Assembly: GCF_000208865.1 (NCBI RefSeq)
Contig: NC_018391.1
Location: 2,611,014 to 2,675,013, forward strand
Direction: 5' to 3'
Source of the DNA: Neospora caninum Liverpool
Lineage: Eukaryota > Apicomplexa > Conoidasida > Eucoccidiorida > Sarcocystidae
Length of the DNA: 64,000 nt
Every line of letters begins with the position of its first letter. The first letter of the stretch is position 1. Of the stretch, positions 1-11,568 are shown piece by piece. The notes beneath the pieces were generated by a model. It saw only the letters and a list, made by a program, of their open reading frames with translations, was not told the origin of the DNA and ran no database searches. The translations under genes were made by a program, and so were the position numbers.

Positions 1-128
1 TCTGGCAGTTTGGGCTTTCTCGTTCTTCTCACCCATTCGCGGTTCTGAGCTCCCCACAAATCCCTTGAGAGTCGGTTCTTCCCGCAGAGCGTGTGTCTCT
101 GTTTCGCAGCCTGGTTCTCCTCTCTAAG

Positions 129-3100
129 ATGGCGTGTGCCTGTTCGCTGCCGCCTGTTCAGGTCACTATCGCGCCCGTGCCGCCTGCACAGCTGTCGGCT
201 CTCTACGCTGAGGGAGAAGGGAAAGGCGGATCTGATCGTGCTCGCGCTCCCTCCAAAGACGGGGCTCCGCCTGCCTTCGCCGCGGGGACACGCGAATCTG
301 CGCCGCAGGAACTCCCCACCGCCGATTTGCGCGGCCCAGAGGCGGAAGCCCGAGAGGCGCGCGCGAGGGGTACGGCGGGCACAGAGAGAGCGACAGCGAC
401 AGACGGAAGGAGACACGGAATCGCCGACGGGAACTTGCGGGGATGGTGGATTCCTGCAGAGGACCGAAATTCGAAAAAGGCGGTCCTCTGCGCCCACGGA
501 TGGTTGGCAAACAGACAGGCCTGTCTCCCGTTCCTGGGGGTTGCCAAAAAGGTGAGCCTCGTCTGGAAAAGAAACCGCAAGCGCCTCTGCGCATGCACCA
601 CCTCTCCGCAGCCCCGGTGACATCTACGTTTTTTGCTTAAGCAGGTTCATAGGTGTTTGTGTATACGCGTGAGCAAATAGATGCATACATTATATCCACA
701 TATCGAAACGTGTTTGTAGAGAGGAGCATGTACGTGGAAGGATGCATACGCGTATCTCGGGTCTGTGTCCGTTTTTTCACGACGCGTGCGGGATTGTCTC
801 GTGCGTGGTAAGGCACGCAACGGCTTTGAATCAAGTATCGCCAACGTCCGAACTCTGGTGAACAAACTGTTCGACTTGTTCGCGATTTGCGAAGGGCGAG
901 TTCTGCCGACAGATTTCGTTGTGTCTCTGGTTGTTGGCTGTTTCGCCTCTGCGTCTCTCGATTTCTCCCGGCAACCCCGAGGCTCGCCGTCTCTTTCCCT
1001 GAGGCGATGTGGTTCGACCGCTCCCGTCTCGCCCACTCGATTTGCGTGCAGGTCGGTCTCCACAAAGATCACCACTTTCTGCTCTTCGATCTGATGAATT
1101 CCGGCGAATCTTCGCGCCTCCCCGAATGCGCTCTTGAAGACGGAACTGCAGGGTGTACATCCAGTGGGGAGCACAGCGCAGACGCCGACGGCCCGTGCTC
1201 CGGAGGTCGCAGTTGGTCGTTTTTCACAGCGGTGGACGACGCAGGAGACGCCTTGCTCGGCTGCCAGGCAGCGAAGGATTTGATTCAGGCGCTTCTCTGG
1301 ATGAAAACGCACGGCATTTCCACCGTCTCCATCTACGCCCAGGGCGTCTCGGCGATGGGCACGATGCTCCTGGTGAGGCCGAGGGCGAGACGCGAGAGAG
1401 TGTCGCAGCAAAGAGAGCGAGCGGAGGACAAGTGAAAGCGGAAGCGAACACATCTCACAGAGCGAAGGGAAGGAATGTTGGCGCTTTGTCGAGCGACGGC
1501 CGCTCTCCTCTTCTCGGTGGAGGCGCTCGGTCGCCTTTTCTGTGAGGCACAACGCTTTGCTCGGTGTCGGGGCCTCGACGTGGAAACATCAAGAAAAATA
1601 CCAACTTTTTCTCGGTTTCAGAGTCAAGGTGCGGTGATATGTGTGTGCATCTCTGATAGGTGGGGCAGTACCGCGAACATCTGGAGAGGGCCGTGGGCAT
1701 AAAGATCGACAGAGTCGTATTCGATTCGCCCATCTGCAATGCACGGGACGCGGTCGCCAAGCAGCCGATGACTGCATGCATCGCCAAAACAGCCAAGTGG
1801 CTCCACGACGTCCTCATGTGGGCGGTGAACCAACGGTGAGTCTCCCGCCAGAGACACTGGAGACGCGAAACTACATGCGTCCCCACGCCGCCCTAATGCG
1901 TTTCTCCCGTCTCGCGAAGGGCGTCGAGAGAGTCATCGAAACCGTTCGATAAATATACATATAGCTAGATAGATACAGATAGATAGATATAGATAGGTAG
2001 ATATAGGCGTGTTCCCACTGTCTGCGCTGCGAAAGCGAAGAGAGGCGTCAAGGCCGAGACGCACAACACCAGACAAATGATAAAAGATATGTTCAGAACG
2101 CATGCAAGATCTGCAGAGAAGATACCGTTTGTACATCTTTTTGTTCGTGAGCAAGCGTATGCAAATTGGGGTTTTCCGTAGGGCAACGCTGCAAGGGTAC
2201 GGATGCCGCTGTCCACGCCGACTCGAGATGGATGTGAAGGCGGCTTAGTTTTTTTGTGCGTGTATCTCGTGTTTTTTTCTCTTCAGTCGCGGGCAGGAGT
2301 TGCGGCGCATGCGGGCGAGTCTGCTTTTGCCGGCTTCGCAACCTCTCAGAAAGCTCGTCTTGACCAGCCGAGAGGACGACCTGGCTCCCTGGGAAACGGT
2401 CGAGAAGGAAATGATGCTTCTTCCCGAGGCAGATAGACCCGAGTAAGAGATTCCCCAATCAGCTCGTTTAGAGCCTGCAGCAACCCTAATCGGCGTAGCT
2501 GGGTGTGCACGGCGTCGCTATGGAAATGCATCACGAAATGCATGTGCGGTGGCGCGTGCGATGAACGTGGTGGAGTTAATGTCCTGTATACGTTCACATG
2601 TCGGTATTATTCAAAGACGGCGACAGATGCTGGCCGCCTGCGTCTCTTGCTCACTCGCTGAGAGAAGTCCAGGGCACAGTGAACAAGACAAAGTGAAGTG
2701 GTGCACGCGGATCTCCTCTTCCTTTCTCTTTGTACCTATGGGCCAGGCCCGCAGCAGCGCCTCTGTCGTCGCCCTATCTTTCTATATTTTCATTTATATA
2801 TGCATTGAAATGGTGCCGACGTGAATCGCTGTTCGCTTCTGATAAGCGAACAAGTGTTGCTTCTCTGTCTCTTTTCAAGGGGTTCCGTTGCAGTGTCGCT
2901 GTTGAGTTAAAAAGTCGACACGACAGGTTTGATCCTTCACGGATTGCTGCGGCCGCTCTCTCGTTTTTCAGTCTCTCTAGGATCTCGGCTTGACGCCGTT
3001 TGGTGCTTCTGCGTGCGTCGTGTCCGTTGCAGGTGGACGTGTGTCTTTCCTTCGGGAGCGCACTGCGACTTGATACGCACCAACCCGGAAGCGTACAGCC

Positions 3101-3375
3101 AGGTGTTGAGGGCCTTCTATTCGGATCCTTCCTTCCTCGGCAGACTGTGGGAGAAGATCGTTGGGAAGCGAGCGCCTGTCTCTGCGCTGTCCGGCGTCGA
3201 GGCCCTCGGCCCCCACGATTTCACCTTGTGCGCCGAACGCGAGGAAAGAGAGAGAGAGAAGAGAGAGCGAGAGAAAGACAAGGCACTCGAGGCCGAGACG
3301 CGCGCCAAACTCGGGAGAAAGAAGCTGGCAATCGCAGCGGCAGCGTCGGTTCTCGACGTTCTCTCGTCCATGTGA
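129..3375 (+). CDS. alpha/beta hydrolase-fold protein, five exons
   Basis: Exons 129-551, 1052-1372, 1660-1835 (acceptor could be 1669), 2287-2442 and 3033-3375 join in phase to about 472 residues. The chain reads as an alpha/beta hydrolase of the bacterial YqkD/BEM46-like type: an oxyanion-type CAHGWLANR segment after the first core strand, LLFDLMNSGES, a nucleophile elbow YAQGVSAMG, a strand ending in VVFDSP, a late TSREDDLAPW loop suited to the catalytic acid, and GAHCDLIRTNPEAY supplying the His. The elbow is GxSxxG rather than the usual GxSxG, so activity is not assured. The N-terminal ~110 residues are low complexity and the C-terminus is a charged EREKREREK helix followed by a hydrophobic stretch that could touch membrane. 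The ATG at 129 is the first in frame, but an acceptor-like cag just upstream means 5' exons outside the window cannot be excluded. Substrate unknown. Confidence 0.75.
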
Positions 3376-3831
3376 AGGAGACGCGTCCACAGGGAGTACG
3401 GAAAGAAGAGAAGAAAGCGAGCGGACCGAGGAAGAGAGGAAAGAGACGACAGGTGTAGCAGATTTAATGCTACGGGAGAAGGCGAGAGGCGGCCGGGGGT
3501 GGAACTCTGCTCATTCGGGTTGTTTTTCCGCAGAACGAAATCAGTGGGGATAGGCGGTTAGCGCTTTGCACGCGAGAGACTGGCGCACGGGGTAAAAAGA
3601 GGAAGTGAGGGGTGGCGCTCGTGTCTGGAATGATAAAGAAAGGAGTAAACGAGAGTTTGTGTTGCTCTGTTGGTTTCGACAGAACGGAATGTTTTTTTCT
3701 ATTTCTCTGTTCGATGAAGGGGCCGGGTGTTTTACGCACACACACGAGAAAAGTGACGAGAATGTCTTCTCACTGATTGTCTCGCTTTCCTCTCCCTCTT
3801 TCCATTCACTTGGCCTCCCCCCTCTATGTCC

Positions 3832-3931
3832 NNNNNNNNNNNNNNNNNNNNNNNNNNNNNNNNNNNNNNNNNNNNNNNNNNNNNNNNNNNNNNNNNNNNN
3901 NNNNNNNNNNNNNNNNNNNNNNNNNNNNNNN
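3832..3931. other. assembly gap (100 N)
   Basis: Exactly 100 undetermined bases, the usual placeholder for a scaffold gap of unknown size. It is followed by a run of G with one C, a common reason for assembly failure. Open frames crossing it are meaningless. Confidence 0.99.
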
Positions 3932-4110
3932 TTGGGGGGGGGGGCGGAGCGTGCCGTAGCAAGGGTACGGAATGTGGCTGAGTGCGGCAAGGACCCAAGG
4001 CAATTTTCTTGAGAGTCGCAGGCACCGAAAGCCAGGCGCAATGGGTAAACCGCGCCGGCTTTGCGTGGGCGATCATGAGTGCATGGCTCCAGTCCGGTCC
4101 CGCGTGCTCT

Positions 4111-4885
4111 CTAGCGAGACAGAGGAGTCCTGATTTCGAGAGCTACAGGAGGGATTGGCGATCCCTTGCTCGTGAAGAAAGCACGGGGAGAGCCGTCCGT
4201 CCAGAAACAACGACACGTCTCTCCTCGGGTAAGCTCCGATCGCGTGATGCGGTGAGCGGGATTTTTCGCTGCGGGAAAGACAACTCCCCGGCAGTCCATG
4301 CAACAGAAAAAGACCGGGAACACAAGACCAAGGAGAGCCTCATCTTGGAGTGAAACGGAAGACGCTGTCTGAAGAGAGGGTTCTCTACGGAACGGCGTCT
4401 CCACGTGTGTGCGCACGATTCGTCGGTGTCTGTCCAGCAGGAGATGAGCGAGGAGACAAACAGCGACGGAAAACAAAAAGCAGTGTGGTCTCACGGTCAG
4501 TCGACTTGCTGAGAAGATCATTTCGGGCTTCGTCCTTGAGCAGCTCCCTCAAATGCGCCTTGTCAAGCTTCTTCTTCGCCTCCTGCAGCTTGCCGTGACT
4601 GGCACATTGTTCCAGCTGTGGCGCCCCCATTCTGCGAATTGACCCGTTTGCAAGAACACTCCGAGAGGAAAAATCGCCAGAATCCCTCTGGTTTTCGCCG
4701 CGGACTGCGCTAGCGGTACCAACAGAAAAAAAGGAAGGAAAATGCAAAAGATCCACAGATAGGAAAAAGAGTGCGCAAAGGCAAAGCTTTAACAGTATAT
4801 CACGACGCCGGCAACGCGCTGGACCAGAAAACGGACACGGTTCCGCAGTCGCGCACACCGCACCGTTTGCGCTGTGAAGTTGCAC
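4111..4885 (-). CDS. candidate small signal-anchor protein, two exons
   Basis: I do not recognise a family. An ATG at 4885 opens a frame that reaches a good donor (gtgaga) at 4494, and an acceptor preceded by ctttcccgcag at 4269 resumes in phase at 4268 and stops at 4111, giving 182 residues. After a basic CRRR the N-terminal third has a hydrophobic segment (LLKLCLCALFFLSV) that could be a signal anchor, then a Ser-rich spacer, then a charged amphipathic helix containing LQEAKKKLDKAHLREL. The tail has CRCFWTDGS. This layout (late hydrophobic segment, short soluble tail) resembles small secreted coccidian proteins in general, but that is only a resemblance. Against it: no homology was seen, and the gap lies downstream, so more exons could be missing or the whole frame could be chance. 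Confidence 0.3.
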
Positions 4886-7800
4886 AGAGGGAAAGGAGAA
4901 CGTTCTTCCTCATCGACGTGTTCCGCCGACTCCAGGATGTGCTAGCTCCCATAGTTCGCACACGTCCAGTTCCAGCACACGCCCCCCGTTGAGAAAGGCA
5001 GCAGGAGGGGCGGCGTTGACGCAAAGCAGCGGGAAACGATGCAGCGTGAACCGCACTGGAGGTGGGCGGAGCCGAACTCGTCCAAGCCGCCCGCAAACCT
5101 TTAACCAGTGTATTGTTCGCAAAAAAAATTCGCACAGTGCACGATAGGAAGGCAAAAAGGTACTCCCGAGTTTCTCCGGCGAGAATTTTCGTTCCAAAAA
5201 CGCGCTACAGACTCACAGTTCCTAAACTCTCCACAAGCCTTTTGGAGTGTACGTAAGTTCCCCTGCCACTTGCGGGCGGCGCAGTCCCATCTTCTGCACA
5301 CTAGACACGAGAATCGGCAGGGCGCAAGGAAATGGTGACAGTCGTTCGTTTAGCCACAAAATGACAGGCAGAATGAAGTGGGCAACGATAGCCAACTGTT
5401 CCGCGTATCAGTTGTTCGAGGCATCCTGGCAAGCAATCCGTACTGCGTTGCACGTGTCCGCCATGCAGGACACGCGTCGTTTGCTTCCCGTACACAGACT
5501 GTCGTCGGCAGCACGAACTGAGGCGTCGCCAATTTGGGGCACCAGAAATTTCAGGGAGTCAAAGCACTTCACTAATCGACATCCTGGGGGAATTAGTTCA
5601 CATTAGTCAATGCAGCATGCGCAGGTCACCGCGTCTGTCGTGGGGCACTGAAGTGCCGAGACGCGGCGGGAGGGCGGCGACTCGTCGGAGACGGATCTCG
5701 CCTCAAGTCTATGTGCAATTCGTGCGTCTCAGTGGCTACAGTGTTGGCGTAGATGCCCAGGAGCTCAGCAGGCGTAGAAGTGTTTGCTAGAGGGGATGGG
5801 GCCTACGTACCCTGTCGATGATGAGGGAGGGAGCAGTTGCCCAGCAGCAAGCAACCGTCTATCCCAGAAACAATTCGCGAGATTCCAGAAACACCGTTTC
5901 TAGTGGTTGATGGACATGGGTAGCGGCATCTGCGGAGGGAAACAGCTCTGAAAACAAGCCAGAAAGAACGGCTGTTGAGTTCTCTTCAGAGCAAATCTAG
6001 AGTGCGGCTCAAAAACCCGGATGACTCTTCGTGCTGACCCTGTCGAGAAATCTCCCCAACTAGTGAAGGACACTAGGCGTTGAGAGGACAAAACAGTCCG
6101 ACGTGGGGTGCTGCTGTGAGTACCGCAGGAACCTAGAAAAAGCAAGAGATGTTGATGTGATGCAGATCGAGAACGCAAGGTCAAAAGGGTAAAAACAGGC
6201 GGAGTTCACCAGGAGCCACGCAGAATGAGGATGTGACGGGAGTGGGACTGCGGAAAAAGTTTATCGGACAACAGGAAGCAGGAGAAGGCCGGAAGGCCTC
6301 CTCGTGTTAAAGTGTTCGTGAAGGCAAATGCATATATCCACTGCTCCAAGTCTGGGGCATCATGGGTCGCCCCGGCTCCTCGACAGTTCCGCGGGGAAAG
6401 GCAAAACTCGAAGCAAAATGCCAAGAGGACCAATCTATTCTGCTGCCACATCGATACTGTAACGTACGTTAACAAGATATACTTGTTTCATACATTCCGT
6501 GGCACTAGATTAAAGTTACGGAGGCAAGCTAGCATGCCCTGTTGAACGTCCTTGCTTTGGTCGCACCTCTGTCCGCCCCAGCTCTCGAGACGAGTGGGTT
6601 CTTGCATTGCTCACTATCCGTTCAAAGAAGTGAGCAGGCGGACGATACTATTAATGTCCACCCGCCTTGTCTCCCGCAAAACCCTCAACGCAACGTCGTT
6701 TTCATCAAGTCCTCGGCACACTTGCCAGGAGGTCCAATTCGTCGTTTTTTTCTTTTCTTGTCGATTTCACCAGTTTAGCACTTCAAAGCGTTCTCTTGCC
6801 TTGGGTTCCTATGTCATACGGACGATCGAGGAATCACTAAGATCGCGTTTCTGAACGGAGGCTCCAGTGAACAATCGCACACAGCTTTGTTTTGTAGGAT
6901 GGGCTCGTGTATTCAGCAGGCTCTTTTTGTGGATTGTTGCAGTCCTTTGCGAGTTCGGGATCTTTTCCGTACTCGCAGCATAGGGGAGACTCTTGCCGAC
7001 ACTGAAGTGAACTTGTCGTAGCTAATTGCTGAGAAAGAAAAGCACCTTGCAGATTCTGCGAATAAGGAAGGCTCCTTTCGTTGATGGACAGAGGCACACG
7101 AGAATTCCCGAGCGGCCAACGTGAAGGCCAGCATGGGGTGGTGTGCCCATCGTACCGTGCTCCGAATTTGGTTGGTTGCTAACTTTTCCAAGGTCCGTGA
7201 TCCCTTTTTCAATTCCGGTTCTGTGAAAAAGAGACGCTAAGTGTGGGCCAGCGTCACAAAATCGGAGCGGGAGCGTGCATGTGTCTAGCGGAGAAAAGTG
7301 CTCTTGCTGAACTGCCGGTAGCCACTCTAGATAAGAGGCTTCTAACTGGCCTCACGGCTTTTCTTCTCCAAAAATTTCTCCAGAATGTCTCAAGTATCTT
7401 CGTAGAGATCTGTCTGCACGATCGTCCGCAGGCAGCGTCCTTCCCTTCTCTCAAGACTCTCGGGTGGATAGTCCGCCAATCGTTTTTCTCGTACCGTGAA
7501 AAATCTAAAAACACAGAGCGGGATATGCCATTCTACGTTTTTCACTGTAAAAAGCGCCATCGGTGAGTCAGGGAGGAGGCCTTCTGCGCCACTCTTCTTT
7601 ACTGTTTAGGGCCCGTGTGTCCCAGCTTCGAAAGGCACCACTCTCCGAGCGAGTTGAGCACAGACATCGCAACAAATTTCCACAGCCTGCAATGCCTAAT
7701 ACACACTGAACGAACGTCTCTTTCGACACGAAGGTGCTGACTCATAAAAAAGTCATTAGTGAGTCACAGCCACCACCAACGAAAGTTGGGCCGAGTTCCC

Positions 7801-8414
7801 TTTTTACGGGTCATGGTCCTGCAGTGCCTCACTTCGATAGACTACTCGAATGACCCGTTCGAGCATATGGTTTTGTATCTTTTGTTTTCGCTTGTTGGAA
7901 CTAGGGAAAGTCCTTTGGTCGGGCCTGTGTGTGAGCCTTCCATGTCGCGAATGCCTGAGACGAAAGCTCTAAACGGACGTATGTTTGGTACGTCCGATCC
8001 GTAGACAAAGAAGGGGGCACTTCATCGCAAAAAGGCTTCAGCGGCAGACGTGCATGAAACTCCAAAGGAACAAGTTGCCTTCGTGGCAGAACAGCTGCTG
8101 AGCCGCAAAATTTGTTTCGTCCCCACACGAGTTCTTCACGTTACCACGGCCACAACCAACAGGCGCATAATAACACGGGGAGAGCTTTGCATCAGGCTGC
8201 TGACTTCTTGGGCACTTCCCCGGTCTGGGACTAACAGCGAATCTGGTGTAGTGAGAGGACTGGCGAAAGCAGACTCAGGGGCGCCTCACCACTTGGACGA
8301 CCTGCGCACAAGTCGCTTGTTCGTGTCTTCTTGGCGGCGTGTCGTCACCACTGGTCCCCTTCCTTTTTTCTGTGCTTGTCCTCGTTCGTGTTTTGGTGCC
8401 TTTTGCCTGCGACG

Positions 8415-11400
8415 ATGCCGTCCGACACGGCGCCTTTGAATTCTGCGCAAAGCAGCAGTTCGCCTCGGAATACTACAGAGCCGTCACGTTCCATGACTTC
8501 TGCAAATCCAGCTGGACTCAGCACAGGCGACACTTCTTCTTCTCCTTCGACGGCAGGCCGGAGAACAGCGAAGCGCACTGGTGCCTCAGGTCGGCACGGC
8601 CGCACCGACATGCCCACGGGCCCTGACGCTCAATCGTCATCTGCTTCCTCACCTTCCCCAATCCGTGCCTTTGGCACCAGTAAAAATGAGTCTCTTTTTC
8701 AGCCGAGCCAGGCGTCCACAAAGGCCGAGGCATCTTCCCCAGGGAAGAGCAACACTAACGCGGAAACCGCGGCGACAACCCAGCAAAGGAATTCTGCTTC
8801 CACTCTGGGAGGAAATCTCAGTCCAGCTGCCGCCCGTGCTGAGACACGGCTCCCACCTACACTGGAAGACACTGGGAAGTCTGAAGCGCAAAGTCCCAAA
8901 ATGCAACCTTCGGCTCCGAAACTGGCGAGGTGGCCTAGTCGATTGAGGGACACATACAGAGGCGCAGAGCCGCCTCTCGTTCCAGGTCTGCTCCTCTCCT
9001 CTCTTCCATCTCAACACCCGCACCAGGCGTTCCTTGTCAACCAGGGAAGCACAGAGGCCGAGGTAAGAAAGACCAAGGGGTGTCCTAGAGAACGATAAAA
9101 TGCGAGACTGGGGTATTTTTGGGGCGGCAGATGGTGGGCATCCGGTTGGGGGCCTTGCATGCTGTGTGGTTCGCCAGCAACAGCTTAGAGCAGGCAGTCC
9201 TGTGAACTCGTGACGCAGCACAGTTAAGGAAAGGCATAGTACAAGAAAACTTGGGATTTTGCGGAGAGATAATAGGAAAAAGGTGAACGGCAAAGAGGAA
9301 GATGGCTTTCTACAGGCCTGTCGAGTTGCTCTCTCCTTGTATGGTTGGAAGGCTTACAAGTTGTCTTTGTGCCCGGTCTCGCTGCCTTCTCAGGTTCACT
9401 TCGTTGGCGAGCTGGAGGCAGGCTACGGCTTTCGGACTTCTGATGGGTTGTTTTGTGAGATTTCTTTCGAGGCGGGTCAGTCTGCCGCAGAGACACTTCC
9501 GGCGTGGCACATCTCTGCACTCTTTCATCTTAGGATATGTGCGTTTGCGTCAAGAGATAGATAAAAAAATATCAAGCTATGTCGCCCACGAAGAAATCCA
9601 TAGGTGCTTATCTATTCACACGAAATGACAGAGGCGGTAGGAGGCCGAACTTCCGCAGGTTTCTCCGGGTCGAGCCAACGGCCCACGACCGGAGACAGAG
9701 TGAGCAGACTGAAGAATGCTTATTCAGATTGCAAGGGTTTTGCCCCTTTCCCCTTTGTTACGCTCTTCTTCAGGAAACCACTGGCTTAGCCTCTGTAAGG
9801 CAGCGGATCAACGCCACCAAACCCAGACGGCCTACGGAAGTGTAAGGATATCCCGCCTGTTTCTCCGTCCACTTTATCTCCGGTTCCCCCCCAAAACTCA
9901 CTATCGTCTCCTTCACTTTATCCTTCACACAAAAAACAAGACATGTGCACATGTACATGCATAATGATGTGCAAAACACCTACAAACAACACAACTTCTT
10001 TATCTGGGTCTGTGCTTTCTTCCGTGTGGACAGGCGACCGCGCCTGCTCTAGCCCCTACAAAGAAACTGCAAGATGTCCAGTCCACGAGCTCGAGAGCCA
10101 GCAGAGGAGCACCATCTTGTACTCCTCGATATGCGAATACATATATGCCTATACCTAGCTGTATTTGAATGCCCGTCCCAAACAGACACGCATGTAGCCC
10201 ACACATCTTCGTATCCCGATTTTCCTCTCGCGGTCCCCGTAGCGCTATTGTGTTCCCCCCATTGTGCTGCCTTGTCGCGGCGCTAAAACGGCAACCCAGT
10301 GTTTCTCTGTTGTCTTCTCGCTCTTCTGTTTGTCATGCAAACGTCCCTCGTAGGTGGGAGATGTGTATCTCTGGAATCACCCTGTCGATCTACACTACGC
10401 GGTTTCGTCTGTGGTCGGCTGGCCGCGTTGCCGCATTTCTGTGTGGAAGTTGACAAATCTCGGGACGGTCGAAAATGGTGAGGCAGCCTACGCGCCTCGC
10501 GTTGTTCTTTTCTTCGCAAGGAGGCTCACCGAGACACAATCCAGAGATGAATCGACGATGACTCCAGGCGAGATCGATAAGGGGTTAACAACACAGATAT
10601 TTCACACTTTGAGAGCGTTTCTGTTTCCGAGTACGTTCGGAGGCGAGGCACAAGAAGGAAAGAAGAGGGGGCGGCTCGGGGTAGAGACTGTGTGTTTTCT
10701 CCTCCCCAAACAGAGAACAGAGAGACGCCTCTCCCCTTCAGCCGGTCCCGTGATTCCCAGAAGAGATACAAAACCGGGAAAGCTACCGAGATACACTTTT
10801 TTGTCACAGCGTGGAACCGCCTCTGCAGCCCCCGCAAGGTTCCTGAAAAAGCAGAGGAGGGGGAAGGCACTCCAGTGACTCAGTTGAAAACTCGATTTGA
10901 CAAGACTGCGCCTTTCCCTCCTCATCTTAGGACACCTTGAAACCAAGAGAGAAACTGTTTCGTGCGGCAGGAGCGGTCGTGCATCCCACACGTTTCCAGT
11001 TTCTTCCCCTTCTTTCGGAAGGAAACTGAGCTAAAGACACTTGCGAAGCGAAGACTGACAGAGGAGGCGGATGCAAGAGAGAGTAGAGACGCAGAGAGAA
11101 AGAGGAGACAGAGCAAGACAGAACGAAAGAGACAACCCGAGAGGAAGAAATCACGTGAGGGAGAACAAGAGCGTTGGACAGAAATCGAGAAACACAGCAG
11201 AGGACAGAAGCCAAGGAAACAGCCTCCTTTCAAGGTTTTGTTCTTCTCTGCTCCTGTCCTGTGTGTCCCCAATTGTCTCCGCTTGCGCAGTCGCCTACGG
11301 CACTGTGAGCCTCCCCACCGCTGCGGGCCACCACGAGTTCATTTGCCACACATGGACGCCACTAGGAACCTACAGCGAAGAATTTGCAGGTGCGGAAACA

Positions 11401-11532
11401 ACAGAGGGATTCGCGAAGTGGGGGCCGCGGGCCCTTACACACCCGCCCATGTAGACACTGAATCGGAGGTTCTGTATCGAAAGATGCAAACGCAACTCGT
11501 AGGGAAAACGACTCTATCAACCTTTCGCCCTA

Positions 11533-11568
<36 letters not shown>

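Larger units (their letters stand above)
3376..8414. other. 5-kb spacer with assembly gap, poorly coding
   Basis: Apart from the candidate small gene at 4111-4885 I see no convincing coding chain here. The stretch is visibly less GC-rich than its neighbours between about 5100 and 8000. It holds the N run at 3832-3931 and a G run just after it. One open frame on the plus strand (ATG 7279) runs to a perfect donor sequence at 7562/7563, giving about 94 codons, but I found no partner exon. The last ~100 bases before 8415 are pyrimidine-rich and are probably the 5' leader of the B9 gene. Confidence 0.6.

Noticed and set aside
4111..4268. CRCFWTDGS taken as a CDGSH iron-sulfur motif
   Set aside because: The CDGSH signature needs CxCx2(S/T)x3PxCDG(S/A/T)H; the spacing, the third Cys and the His are missing.
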